A program made the position numbers and the translations under genes. From assembly GCA_963749605.1 (NCBI GenBank), contig CAVVNN010000004.1, positions 124,001-188,000 on the forward strand: a stretch of 64,000 nucleotides of DNA. The letters are read 5' to 3'. The stretch comes from CAVVNN01 sp963749605 (GTDB lineage: Bacteria; Actinomycetota; Thermoleophilia; Solirubrobacterales; 70-9). Shown here one piece after another: positions 1-9,073 of this stretch. Each line of letters begins with the position of its first letter. The stretch's first letter is position 1. Under the pieces are notes generated by a model. The model made no database searches. It was not told the DNA's origin and saw only the letters and a list, made by a program, of their open reading frames with translations.

Positions 1-49
1 CGCCGGGTCGGCGGCGATGCGTCCGTTTCGGCATGACTAGACTGCATTG

Positions 50-1523
50 ATGCTCGAGGTGCGGGGGACTTTTTCGGGGCATGCGAGTGCCCGCTGGTGT
101 CTGGCGGCCTTGACCTGCGCTCTTCTCGGCGCCGCTTTGCCGGCGGCGGCGGGAGCGCGTCCTCTCGTCACGGGGCTTTCCGGGCTTCGACAACTACGAA
201 CCGCCCAGCCTCCAGCAGACGAGCGCCGCGGGGATCCGGCTGGTGCGCATATCGATTCCCTGGGCCGACGTCGCTCCGGGCAACGAGCCGAGCGGCTGGC
301 GGCCGGAAGACCCCGCCGACCCAAACTACAACTGGGGCTGGATCGACTCCGCCGTTAAGGCGACGGTCGAAGCGGGCCTCACACCGGCGATCACGATCGA
401 AGGGGCGCCATCGTGGGCGCAGCGTGTCAGCTGCACGGCCCTGCCGGGTCGTCTTTGCGCTCCCGATCCAGCTGCGCTGGCCGCCTTCGCCACCGCTGCG
501 GCCACCCGCTACAGCGGCCACTTCGATGGCCTGCCTCAGGTGCAGTACTGGCAGGGCCTCAACGAGCCCAACCTGAGCCTCTACTTCAACCCCCAGTTCA
601 AGGGGGGCAGGGCGGTCTCGCCGCAGCTCTACCGCAAGCTGGCCAACGCGTTCTACTTCGCGGTCAAGTCGGCCGACCCGTCGGACCTGGTCGTCGCCGC
701 CGGCCTCGGGCCGATCGCGGTGCCGAAGTTGACGATTGGGCCAATGCGCTTCGCTCGCGAACTCCTCTGCATGAGCGGCCGCCGCCATCCCCATCCCACG
801 CCGGGCAACTGCGAAGGCGGCGTTCACTTCGACATCTTCGACGTCCACCCCTACACGACCGGCGGGCCGGAACACAAAGGCGGCCCCGACGACGTCGAGC
901 TGGGGGACCTCGGCAAGCTGAAGGAATTGATTGCCGCGGCGGACCGGGCCGGTCGGATCAAAGGCAATTCCCACCACACGCCGCTCTGGGTCACCGAGTT
1001 CTCCTGGGACTCGAAGCCGCCCGACCCCGGCGGGCTGCCGATGCGGATCGAGACGCGCTGGGTGGCGGAAGCGCTCCACCGAGCCTGGCTCGCAGGGGTC
1101 AGCGGCTTCTTCTGGTTCGGCCTGGCCGATTTTCCCAGGGACGGGCGTTCAACCAGCGAAAACATCGAATCGGGGCTCTACTTCCGCGGCGCGACGCCCG
1201 CCCACAACCGTCCGAAGAAGGTGATGTACGCGTTCCGTTTTCCCTTCGTCGCCAGCTCGAGCAGGAGCGGCTTCTCCTACTGGGGCCGCACGCCGACCAG
1301 CAAGGGGGGCAAGGTCGCGATCCAGGTGCAGGAAGGGAGCCGCTGGCGCACGGCGTCGGTGACGAATGCCAACGCGAGTGGGATCTTCAAGGGCGCGGCC
1401 AGGACAACCTACGGCCGCAATAAGCACGGGATGGTCAGGGCCAGCTATCGAGGCGAAACTGCGATTCCCTTCTCGCTGACCCCGGTCAAGGACTTCTACC
1501 AGCCGCCCTTCGGCGGGAAGTAG
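50..1523 (+). CDS. secreted clan GH-A glycoside hydrolase-like protein, frameshifted near 184
   Basis: A probable secreted glycosidase of the TIM-barrel clan GH-A, with unknown substrate. The first frame, from ATG 50, encodes a signal peptide with hydrophobic core CLAALTCALLGAALPA ending near AAAGA, then PLVTGLSG. The rest of the gene lies in another frame and begins FDNYEPPSLQQTSAAGIRLVRISIPWAD. One surplus G or C at 182-185 separates the two; removing it gives a 490-residue protein with no internal stop. The candidate acid/base Glu is in LNEPN (codon at 564-566). The candidate nucleophile Glu is in WVTEFSW (codon at 996-998). The longest uninterrupted frame starts at ATG 243 but would lack the secretion signal and the first barrel strand. 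Family membership is inferred from these two motifs and their spacing. A second, unrelated-looking secreted glycosidase lies at 57122. Confidence 0.7.
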
Positions 1524-1611
1524 CTCTTCGCGTCGACAACAGCGGCGCCGCAGTCGCCGCTCGTAGCCCCTGCGTAAGATCGGTGGGTTGGGCACCGATG
1601 CGAAAACGAGC

Positions 1612-4600
1612 ATGGAAGCCGATCCGCTGGCGCCGTTCAGCGATCCGGTCAGGCGTTGGTTCGAGGCCTCATTCGAGAGGCCGACCCCGGCCCAGGCGGG
1701 TGGCTGGCAGGCGATCTCCGGCGGCGCCAACGCGCTGATCTGCGCCCCGACCGGCTCCGGCAAGACGCTCGCCGCGTTCCTCTGGGGGATCGATCGGCTA
1801 GCGCGGATGCCGGAGCGCGGCGGCGGCGTGCGGATCGTCTACGTCTCTCCGCTCAAGGCCCTCTCCTACGACATCGAGCGCAACCTGCGCGCTCCGCTGC
1901 GCGGGATCGGCGCCGACCTCTCCGTCGGCCTGCGCACCGGCGACACCTCGCAGTCCGAACGTCGCGCGATGCGCAAACACCCACCCGACATCCTCATCAC
2001 CACCCCCGAGTCGCTCTACCTGATCCTCTCCTCAGGCGCTCGCGAGATCCTCACCACGACGGAAGTGGCGATCGTCGACGAGATCCACGCCGTCGCCCAG
2101 TCCAAGCGGGGGTCGCACCTGGCGCTGACCCTCGAGCGGCTCGACCACCTGGTGCGCGGGCACGCCTCGCCACCCGCGGGTCGAGGTGTTCAGCGGATCG
2201 GGCTCTCGGCGACGCAGCGGCCGTTGGAGCGGGTAGCTGAGTTCCTGGTCGGCCCCAAGCGCGAGTGCGAGATCGTCGACGCCGGCCGCAGCAAGGAGCT
2301 CGACCTTCAGATCGTCGTCCCGGTCGACGACATGTCCGACCCGGGCGCCCCCTCCTTCCCCAGCGCCGACGGCACGCCCCCCGAGGGCGAGCCCCTGGTC
2401 CACCAACGCTCGATCTGGCCGGCGATCTACCCCGAGCTGCTGAAGCTGGTCCGCGAACACAACTCGACGATCGTCTTCGTCAACGCCCGCCGCGCCGCCG
2501 AGCGCCTCGCAAAACGCCTCAACGAGCTGGCGGACGAGGAGATCGCGAGAGCCCATCACGGCTCCCTGTCGCACGAGGAGCGCACCGTGGTCGAGGAGCT
2601 GCTCAAGTCGGGGCAGTTGCCCTGCCTGGTCGCGACGTCGTCGCTGGAGCTGGGGATCGACATGGGGGCCGTGGACCTGGTGATCCAGGTCGAGTCGCCG
2701 AAGTCGGTCAGCCGCGGCCTGCAGCGGATCGGCCGCGCCGGCCACAGCATGGGGGAGGTCTCCAAGGGCCGCATCTTCCCCAAGTTCCGCGCCGACCTGC
2801 TCGAGTGCGCGGTGGTCGCCCGCAGGATGCGGGAAGGGGAGATCGAGGAGACGGTCATCCCTCAGAACCCGCTCGACGTGCTCGCCCAGCACCTGGTTTC
2901 GATGGCCGCCCTGGACGAGTGGGACATCGACGAGGTCGAGCGTCTTATCACCGCCGCCCAGCCCTTCGGCGACCTCTCCCGCGAGCAGCTCGAGAACGTC
3001 CTCGACATGCTCGACGGCCGCTACCCCTCCGACCGCTTCGCCGAGCTGCGCCCGCGGATCGTCTGGGACCGCATTGCCGGCGCCATGCACGGCCGCAAAG
3101 GCGCCCGCCAGCTGGTCGTCACCAACGCCGGCACGATTCCCGACCGCGGCCTCTACGGCGTCCACCTCCCCGACGGCCGCCGGGTCGGCGAGCTCGACGA
3201 GGAGATGGTCTACGAGGCCCGTGCCGGCCAGACCTTCCTGCTCGGCGCGACGACCTGGCGGATCGAGGAGATCACCCGTGACCGGGTCATCGTCACCCCC
3301 GCGCCGGGCGCCCCCGGCGCCGTCCCCTTCTGGAAGGGGGACGGGATCGGCCGCCCCGCCGAGCTGGGCCGGGCGATCGGCGCCTTCGCCCGCGAGGCGG
3401 TCTCCCGCAACCCGGCCGAGCTGGCCGCCGAGTACGACCTCGACCGGCGCGCCGCCGAGAATCTCGTCGCCTACCTGCGCGAGCAGCAGTCCGCGACCCG
3501 CGTCGTGCCCTCCGACGAAACGATCGTGGTCGAGCGCTTCCGCGACGAGATCGGCGACTGGCGCCTCTGCGTCCTCTCCCCCTACGGCGGCCGAGTCCAC
3601 GCCGCCTGGGGCCTCGCCCTCGCCGCCAAGATCCGCGCCGAGCGCGACCTCGAGGCCGACGCGATCTGGTCCGACGACGGCATCGTCATCCACCTCCCCG
3701 ACGCCGACGAGCCGCCGCCCGCCGACCTGGTCATGATCGATCCGGACGAGCTCGAGAACCTGGTGGTGGGGGAGCTCTCGGGCTCGGCGCTGTTCGGCGC
3801 CCGCTTCCGCGAGAACGCCTCGCGCTCGCTGCTGATCCCCCGCGCCTACCCCGGCAGGCGCACGCCCCTCTGGCAGCAGCGGCTGAAGGCGCAGAGCCTG
3901 CTCGAGGTGGCGCGCGATTTCCCCCGTTTTCCGGTGATCCTCGAGACCTACCGCGAGTGCCTGCGCGACGTGCTCGACCTGCCCTCGCTCACCGAGCTGC
4001 TGCGCAAGCTCCACTCCCGGCAGCTCAGCCTGGTCGAGGTCGAGACCCCGACCGCCTCGCCCTTCGCCTCCTCGCTGCTCTTCGACTACGTCGCCACCTA
4101 CATGTACGAGGGGGACACGCCGAACGCGGAGCGGCGCGCCGCGGCGCTGGCGCTGGACCGCGACCTGCTGCGCGACCTGCTCGGCCAGGAGGAGCTGCGC
4201 GAGCTGATCGACCCCGAGGCGCTGGAGCAGGTGGAGGCGCAGCTGCAGCACCGCACCGAGGCGGGCCGCGCCGGCGACCGCGATGCCCTGCAGCAGGTGC
4301 TGCGCACCCTCGGCGACCTCACCGCGGAGGAGTGCGCCGAGCGCGTCGCCGAGGGCTACTCGGCCGCCTCGATGCTGGAGAAACTGGTCGGCGAGCGCCG
4401 CGCCGCTCGCGTCCGCATCGGCGGCGAGGAGCGCTACATCGCCGCCGAGGACGCCGGCCTCTACCGCGACGCACTCGGGGTGCCTCCTCCGGCGGGCCTG
4501 CCCGAGGCCTTCCTCGAGGACCACCCCGACGCGATGCGCGCCCTGGCCCGCCGCTTCGCCCGCACCCACGGTCCCTTCCCGACCGCGCGGCTCGCCGGCC

Positions 4601-6003
4601 GCTACGGCGTCGACCCAGCCCCCGCCCTGCATGAGCTGGAGCGCGAAGGCGCCCTGGTCCGCGGCGAGCTGCTGCCGAACGGGACCGAGCGCGAGTGGTG
4701 CGACGCCGACGCGCTGCGCCGCGTGCGCCGCGCCAGCCTCGCCCGCCTGCGCCGCGAGGTCGAGGCCGTCGAGCGCAGCCAGCTCGCCCGCTTCCTTCCC
4801 AGTTGGCAGAACGTCGACGCCCATCGCGCCGCCGGAGCCGGCCCCGACCGCCTGCGCGAAGCGCTGGTCCCGCTGCAGGGCGTGGCGCTCACCCCGAAGG
4901 TGTGGGAGGGCGACGTGCTGGCGCGGCGACTGGGCGCCTACTCGCCCGCCTGGCTCGACGAACTCTGCACCAGCGGCGAGGTGGTCTGGATCGGCGCCGG
5001 CCCGCTCGGGCGCAGCGACGGCCGTGTCGCCCTCTACTTCCGCGAGGACGTCCGCCTCGCCGGCCCGCCGCCGGCCAACGCGACGCTGAAGCCGGCGCAG
5101 GGCGAGCCGCACGACGCGATCCGCGAGCGCCTCGCCGCCGGCCCCGACTTCTGGCTCGACCTAGCCGCCCAGCTTGGCGACTTCCCCGCCGAGGAGCTGC
5201 ACACCGCGCTCTGGGACCTGGCCTGGGCGGGCGAGGTGACCAACGACGCCTTCGCGCCGCTGCGCGCCCCGCGCCTGCGCGCCGTCGCCCAGCAGGAGCG
5301 CCAGGGCCGCCGCTTCGCCCGCCGCCGCTCCAGCACGGGCGCCGCGGTCCAGGGCCGCTGGTCCCTCACCGCGCCGCTCTTCGCCAACGCCCCCGCCACC
5401 GGCCCTCGCCTCCGCGCCCAGGCCGAGCTGATGCTGGAGCGCTACGGCATCGTCACCCGCGAGACCGTCCTCGCCGAGGGCGTGCCGGGAGGCTTCTCCA
5501 CCCTCTACGCCGAGCTCGGCAACCTCGAGCTGCTCGGCGCCGCCCGCCGCGGCTACTTCGTCGAGGGCCTCGGCGGCGCCCAGTTCGCCCTCCCCGGCGC
5601 GGTCGAGCGCCTGCGTTCCCTGCCGGCAACCGAAGGCGAGCACCTCGTCCTCGCCGCCACCGACCCCGCCAACCCCTACGGCGCCTCGCTGCCCTGGCCG
5701 AAGCTGGAAGGAGGCCGCCGCCCCGGCCGCACCCCCGGCGCCCATCTCCTCCTCCGCGACGGCGAGCCGATCGTCTTCGTCGAGCGCGGCGGCCGCGGCG
5801 TCCTCCGCCTCGCCCGGCTCGACGACGCCCAACTGGCCGCGGCAATGCGAGCCCTGGCCGACGCCGTGGCCGCCGGCCACCTCCCCAAGCTCGCGATAGA
5901 GAAGCTCGACGGCGAGCCGGTGATCGGCTCCGGCCACGAGGAAACCCTGCTCAGCGCAGGCTTCAGCCGCGGCCCCCGCCGCCTCACCGTCTCAGCCGGC
6001 TGA
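1612..6003 (+). CDS. lhr: Lhr-type large ATP-dependent helicase (DEAD/DEAH superfamily 2)
   Basis: A 1463-residue superfamily 2 nucleic-acid helicase of the Lhr family, whose members act in DNA repair in mycobacteria. The length matches full-length Lhr (about 1500 residues) rather than the short Lhr-core form. Walker A is APTGSGKT at residues 45-52. The DEIH box is in IVDEIHAVAQSKRGSHLALT. SAT is seen as IGLSATQRP. The helicase C-domain has TSSLELGIDMG and QRIGRAGHS. About 600 residues of C-terminal winged-helix and beta-barrel extension follow. ATG 1612 is chosen over an in-frame TTG at 1588 because the TTG adds only eight unconserved residues. The gene ends 6 bases before the convergent korB stop. 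Confidence 0.93.
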   Translation: MEADPLAPFSDPVRRWFEASFERPTPAQAGGWQAISGGANALICAPTGSGKTLAAFLWGIDRLARMPERGGGVRIVYVSPLKALSYDIERNLRAPLRGIGADLSVGLRTGDTSQSERRAMRKHPPDILITTPESLYLILSSGAREILTTTEVAIVDEIHAVAQSKRGSHLALTLERLDHLVRGHASPPAGRGVQRIGLSATQRPLERVAEFLVGPKRECEIVDAGRSKELDLQIVVPVDDMSDPGAPSFPSADGTPPEGEPLVHQRSIWPAIYPELLKLVREHNSTIVFVNARRAAERLAKRLNELADEEIARAHHGSLSHEERTVVEELLKSGQLPCLVATSSLELGIDMGAVDLVIQVESPKSVSRGLQRIGRAGHSMGEVSKGRIFPKFRADLLECAVVARRMREGEIEETVIPQNPLDVLAQHLVSMAALDEWDIDEVERLITAAQPFGDLSREQLENVLDMLDGRYPSDRFAELRPRIVWDRIAGAMHGRKGARQLVVTNAGTIPDRGLYGVHLPDGRRVGELDEEMVYEARAGQTFLLGATTWRIEEITRDRVIVTPAPGAPGAVPFWKGDGIGRPAELGRAIGAFAREAVSRNPAELAAEYDLDRRAAENLVAYLREQQSATRVVPSDETIVVERFRDEIGDWRLCVLSPYGGRVHAAWGLALAAKIRAERDLEADAIWSDDGIVIHLPDADEPPPADLVMIDPDELENLVVGELSGSALFGARFRENASRSLLIPRAYPGRRTPLWQQRLKAQSLLEVARDFPRFPVILETYRECLRDVLDLPSLTELLRKLHSRQLSLVEVETPTASPFASSLLFDYVATYMYEGDTPNAERRAAALALDRDLLRDLLGQEELRELIDPEALEQVEAQLQHRTEAGRAGDRDALQQVLRTLGDLTAEECAERVAEGYSAASMLEKLVGERRAARVRIGGEERYIAAEDAGLYRDALGVPPPAGLPEAFLEDHPDAMRALARRFARTHGPFPTARLAGRYGVDPAPALHELEREGALVRGELLPNGTEREWCDADALRRVRRASLARLRREVEAVERSQLARFLPSWQNVDAHRAAGAGPDRLREALVPLQGVALTPKVWEGDVLARRLGAYSPAWLDELCTSGEVVWIGAGPLGRSDGRVALYFREDVRLAGPPPANATLKPAQGEPHDAIRERLAAGPDFWLDLAAQLGDFPAEELHTALWDLAWAGEVTNDAFAPLRAPRLRAVAQQERQGRRFARRRSSTGAAVQGRWSLTAPLFANAPATGPRLRAQAELMLERYGIVTRETVLAEGVPGGFSTLYAELGNLELLGAARRGYFVEGLGGAQFALPGAVERLRSLPATEGEHLVLAATDPANPYGASLPWPKLEGGRRPGRTPGAHLLLRDGEPIVFVERGGRGVLRLARLDDAQLAAAMRALADAVAAGHLPKLAIEKLDGEPVIGSGHEETLLSAGFSRGPRRLTVSAG

Positions 6004-6009
6004 CCCAGC

Positions 6010-7032
6010 TCAGGAAACGGTCCAGGTGTCGCCCGCGTGGAGGAACTCGTCGAGATCCGCCGGCGTCGCCTCGGCGAAGGCGGTGGCCAGCCTCTGCTGG
6101 CGGCCTTCGCCGTAGACCGGCCGCTTGACGTCGCGCAGGACGCCGATCGGGGTCGGTCCGGTCGGGCGGGCGGCCAGGTGGGCGAGGGCGGTCGCGTAGC
6201 TCGGGTCCTCGCGGTGAGCGTCGTGGACGACGAGGGCGTCCTCGCCGACATCCGCGATGTCGACCAGCTCAAGATGGCCGTCAGCGGAGCGGATCACGCC
6301 CCGCTCCCCGTCGGCGCCGAAGCGAAGCGGCTTGCCATCCTCGAGATGGATCTGGTTCGGGCGTCCGCCCTTGCCACGGATCGCATCGAACGCGCCATCG
6401 TTGAAGACGTTGCAGTTCTGGTAGATCTCGACGAAGGCGGAGCCCTCGTGCTCGGCGGCGGCCTTCAGCACGCTCGCCACGTGCTTCTTCTCGACGTCGA
6501 CCGTGCGGGCGACGAAGGAAGCTTCGGCGCCGAGCGCCAGCGCGGCGGGGTTGAAGGGCGGGTCCTCGGAGCCAAACGGGGTCGACTTGGTGACCTTGCC
6601 CACCTCACTCGTGGGCGAGTACTGGCCCTTGGTGAGGCCGTAGATCTGGTTGTTGAAGAGGAGGATCTTGATCGGGACGTTGCGCCGCAGCGCGTGGATC
6701 AGGTGGTTGCCGCCGATCGAGAGGCCGTCCCCGTCGCCGCTAACGACCCAGACCGAAAGGTCTTCGCGGGAGGCCGCGATGCCGGTCGCCAGCGCCAGCG
6801 CGCGGCCGTGGATCCCGTGCATCCCATAGGTATCCATGTAGTAGACGAAGCGGCCTGAGCAGCCGATCCCCGAGATGAAGACCGTCCGCTCGGGCGGTAC
6901 GCCCAGTTCCGGCATCAGAGCCTGGACCGAGGCGAGGATCGCGTAGTCGCCGCAGCCCGGGCACCAGCGGGTTTCCTGGTCGGACTGGAAGTCGTCCTTG
7001 GTCAGCGTGGGGAGGGCTCCGTTGCCACTCAT
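6010..7032 (-). CDS. korB: 2-oxoacid:ferredoxin oxidoreductase, beta subunit (TPP-binding)
   Basis: The 340-residue thiamine-diphosphate subunit of a 2-oxoacid:ferredoxin oxidoreductase, probably acting on 2-oxoglutarate. The enzyme makes acyl-CoA and CO2 and passes low-potential electrons to ferredoxin. Near the N-terminus is RWCPGCGDYAIL, the CxxC motif of the Fe-S/TPP subunit. It is followed by GIGCSGRFVYYMDTYGMHG and the TPP-binding GDGDGLSIGGNHLIHALRRN. The start ATG (7032) overlaps the korA stop (ATGA), so the two are translationally coupled. Assignment to Kor rather than Por or Vor rests on the two-subunit fused arrangement known from mycobacteria and is an inference. Confidence 0.9.
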   Translation of the reverse strand: MSGNGALPTLTKDDFQSDQETRWCPGCGDYAILASVQALMPELGVPPERTVFISGIGCSGRFVYYMDTYGMHGIHGRALALATGIAASREDLSVWVVSGDGDGLSIGGNHLIHALRRNVPIKILLFNNQIYGLTKGQYSPTSEVGKVTKSTPFGSEDPPFNPAALALGAEASFVARTVDVEKKHVASVLKAAAEHEGSAFVEIYQNCNVFNDGAFDAIRGKGGRPNQIHLEDGKPLRFGADGERGVIRSADGHLELVDIADVGEDALVVHDAHREDPSYATALAHLAARPTGPTPIGVLRDVKRPVYGEGRQQRLATAFAEATPADLDEFLHAGDTWTVS

Positions 7033-8867
7033 TTCAGCGCCTCCAGGATGCCCTGCTCGAGCTCCTCGGCGAGGATCGGGATGCCCTCAACTCGGTTGTA
7101 GCCGACCGCGTCGACGAGGAACTTCCCGCGCAGGATGCCCAGGAGCTGTCCTGAGTTCAGCTCGGGAACCAGCACCTTGGGGAATGCTTTCAAGACGTCG
7201 CCGGTGTTGGTCGGAAGGGGATGGACGGTGCGCAGGTGCGCGGTCGCAATTGGCGTCCCCCGCTCGCGCACCCGCCGGGCGGCGGCCCGGATCACACCGT
7301 ACGTAGAGCCCCAGCCGAGCACCAGCAGCTCGGCCTCCTTGTCCCCCTCGACCTCCAGCTCCGGCATCTCCTCCGCAAGCTTCTCGAGCTTCCCCGCCCG
7401 CAGCCGCGTCATCAGCGCGTGGTTTACGGGGTCGTAGCTGATGTTGCCCGTTCCGTCTTCCTTCTCGAGCCCTCCGATCCGGTGCTGCAACCCCGGCGTG
7501 CCCGGAATCGCCCATGGCCGCGCGCCGTGATCGTCGCGCGAGTAGGGCATGAACTCCTCGCCATTGCTCGGGCTCTCCGCGAAATGCGGGTCGATATCCG
7601 GCAGCTCGGCCGCGGTGGGAATCCGCCACGGCTCCGAGGAGTTGGTGAGGAAGGTGTCGGCGAGCACGATGACCGGCGTGCGGTAGCGGATCGCGACTCG
7701 CACCGCCTCAACCGCACAGGAGAAGCAGTCACCTGGCGTTGCGGCGGCGATGACGGGCAGCGGCGCCTCGCCATGGCGGCCGTTGATCGCCATCAGCAGG
7801 TCGGTCTGCTCGGTCTTGGTCGGCATTCCCGTCGAGGGGCCGGCGCGCTGCACGTCGATGATCACCAGCGGCAGCTCGACCATCGCCGCCAACCCGATCG
7901 TCTCCTCCTTCAGGTCCATTCCCGGCCCGCTCGTCGCGGTGATCGCGAGCTGTCCGGCGAAGGCGGCGCCCACCGCCATGTTTACGGCGGCGATCTCGTC
8001 CTCGGCCTGCACCGTGTGGACGCCGAAGCGGCCGTAGCGCGCCAGGTGGTGGAGCAGCTCGGAGGCCGGCGTGATCGGGTAGCTCGCGAAGAAGGGCTGC
8101 AGGCCGCTTTTCACGCCGGCCGCGACCAGGCCCAGCGCCAGCGCCTGAGCGCCGTCGACGTTGCGGTAGTCGCCGGGCTCCAGCGGCGCGGGTTCTATCT
8201 CGATCGGCGTCGCGGCCAGCTCGGCGGTCTCGCCGAAGTTGTAGCCCGCCTTGAAGGCGGCGACGTTCGCCTCGAGGATCGCCGGCTTCTTGGCGAACTT
8301 GGCCTCCAGCCATTCGAGCGTCGCCTCGACCGGCCGCCCGTACATCCAGGAGATCAGCCCGAGGGCGAAGACGTTCTTGCTGCGCTGCGCTTCGGTCGCC
8401 TTGATGCCCTCGACCCCCTCGGCCGCGCGGGTCGTCATCGTCGTCATCGGGACGCGGACGACCTTGTAGCCGTCGACGCTGCCGTCCTCGAGCGGGTTGG
8501 TCTCGTAGCCGGCCTTGCGCAGGTTGCCGTCGGTGAAGGCGTCCTCGTTCACGATCAGCGTCCCGCCCACCTCCAGCGCGCCCAGGTGGGCGCTCAGCGC
8601 CGCCGGGTTCATCGCCACGAGCGTGTCGGGGTGGTCGCCCGGGGTGAGGATGTCGCGCGAGGCGAAGTGGATCTGGAAAGCGGAAACGCCGCGCGGAGTG
8701 CCCGTCGGCGCGCGGATCTCGGCTGGGAAGTCCGGCAGCGTGGAGAGGTCGTTGCCCAGATGTGCGGTGGCGGCGGTGAAGCCGGCCCCCACCAGCTGCA
8801 TGCCATCGCCCGAATCCCCGGCGAACCGGATGATGACCCTCTCTTGTTTCTTCGCTGTCGTCGTCAC
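7029..8867 (-). CDS. korA: 2-oxoacid:ferredoxin oxidoreductase, fused gamma-alpha subunit
   Basis: A 612-residue fused gamma-alpha subunit that partners KorB. The N-terminal gamma domain has RFAGDSGDGMQLVGAGF and EIRAPTGTPRGVS. The alpha (pyrimidine-binding) domain follows from about residue 190, with FFASYPITPASELLHH, AEDEIAAVNMAVGAAFAG and ATSGPGMDLKEE. The start is set at GTG 8867 (VTTTAKKQERVIIRF) because the gamma domain begins there. An in-frame ATG at 8954 would add 29 unconserved residues over the intergenic region. No strong Shine-Dalgarno sequence is visible. The gene diverges from the sensor kinase at 9074 across about 200 bases. Confidence 0.9.
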   Translation of the reverse strand: MTTTAKKQERVIIRFAGDSGDGMQLVGAGFTAATAHLGNDLSTLPDFPAEIRAPTGTPRGVSAFQIHFASRDILTPGDHPDTLVAMNPAALSAHLGALEVGGTLIVNEDAFTDGNLRKAGYETNPLEDGSVDGYKVVRVPMTTMTTRAAEGVEGIKATEAQRSKNVFALGLISWMYGRPVEATLEWLEAKFAKKPAILEANVAAFKAGYNFGETAELAATPIEIEPAPLEPGDYRNVDGAQALALGLVAAGVKSGLQPFFASYPITPASELLHHLARYGRFGVHTVQAEDEIAAVNMAVGAAFAGQLAITATSGPGMDLKEETIGLAAMVELPLVIIDVQRAGPSTGMPTKTEQTDLLMAINGRHGEAPLPVIAAATPGDCFSCAVEAVRVAIRYRTPVIVLADTFLTNSSEPWRIPTAAELPDIDPHFAESPSNGEEFMPYSRDDHGARPWAIPGTPGLQHRIGGLEKEDGTGNISYDPVNHALMTRLRAGKLEKLAEEMPELEVEGDKEAELLVLGWGSTYGVIRAAARRVRERGTPIATAHLRTVHPLPTNTGDVLKAFPKVLVPELNSGQLLGILRGKFLVDAVGYNRVEGIPILAEELEQGILEALK

Positions 8868-8891
8868 TTTTCTGCAACCGCCGACAGCGTT

Positions 8892-8909
8892 GTACCTCTG
8901 GTACCTCTG
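8892..8909. repeat. tandem 9-bp repeat GTACCTCTG x2 in the korA/sensor-kinase intergenic region
   Basis: Two perfect head-to-tail copies of GTACCTCTG lie 25 bases upstream of the korA start, in the region shared with the divergent kinase operon. Each copy contains TACCTCT, which fits the heptamer TACYYMT bound by enterobacterial NarL. The adjacent regulator is a NarL/LuxR-type protein, so a role as its binding site is possible but only inferred. The rest of 8868-9073 shows no clear promoter or terminator. Confidence 0.45.
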
Positions 8910-9073
8910 CCGCGGTTCGACAGCCACCCTATGGACCCACCGTTGGGCGGACATCGGTAGGAACCCCCAAATCGCACTGTGGCTTACCCCCCGATCCCGG
9001 GTGATCTACCCGCATTCAGAGGCCATGTACGATCGTCTAACCTTGCGCATTCGGCTGCCCTAATGCGGAGGGA

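Noticed and set aside
2032..5112. 1026-codon open frame antisense to the Lhr gene
   Set aside because: Its composition is the biased Arg/Gly/Leu/Val pattern of a shadow frame, no domain is recognisable, and the other strand carries a full-length helicase with all motifs.
7221..8960. 579-codon frame opposite korA
   Set aside because: It is an antisense shadow of a conserved TPP-enzyme subunit with no motif of its own.
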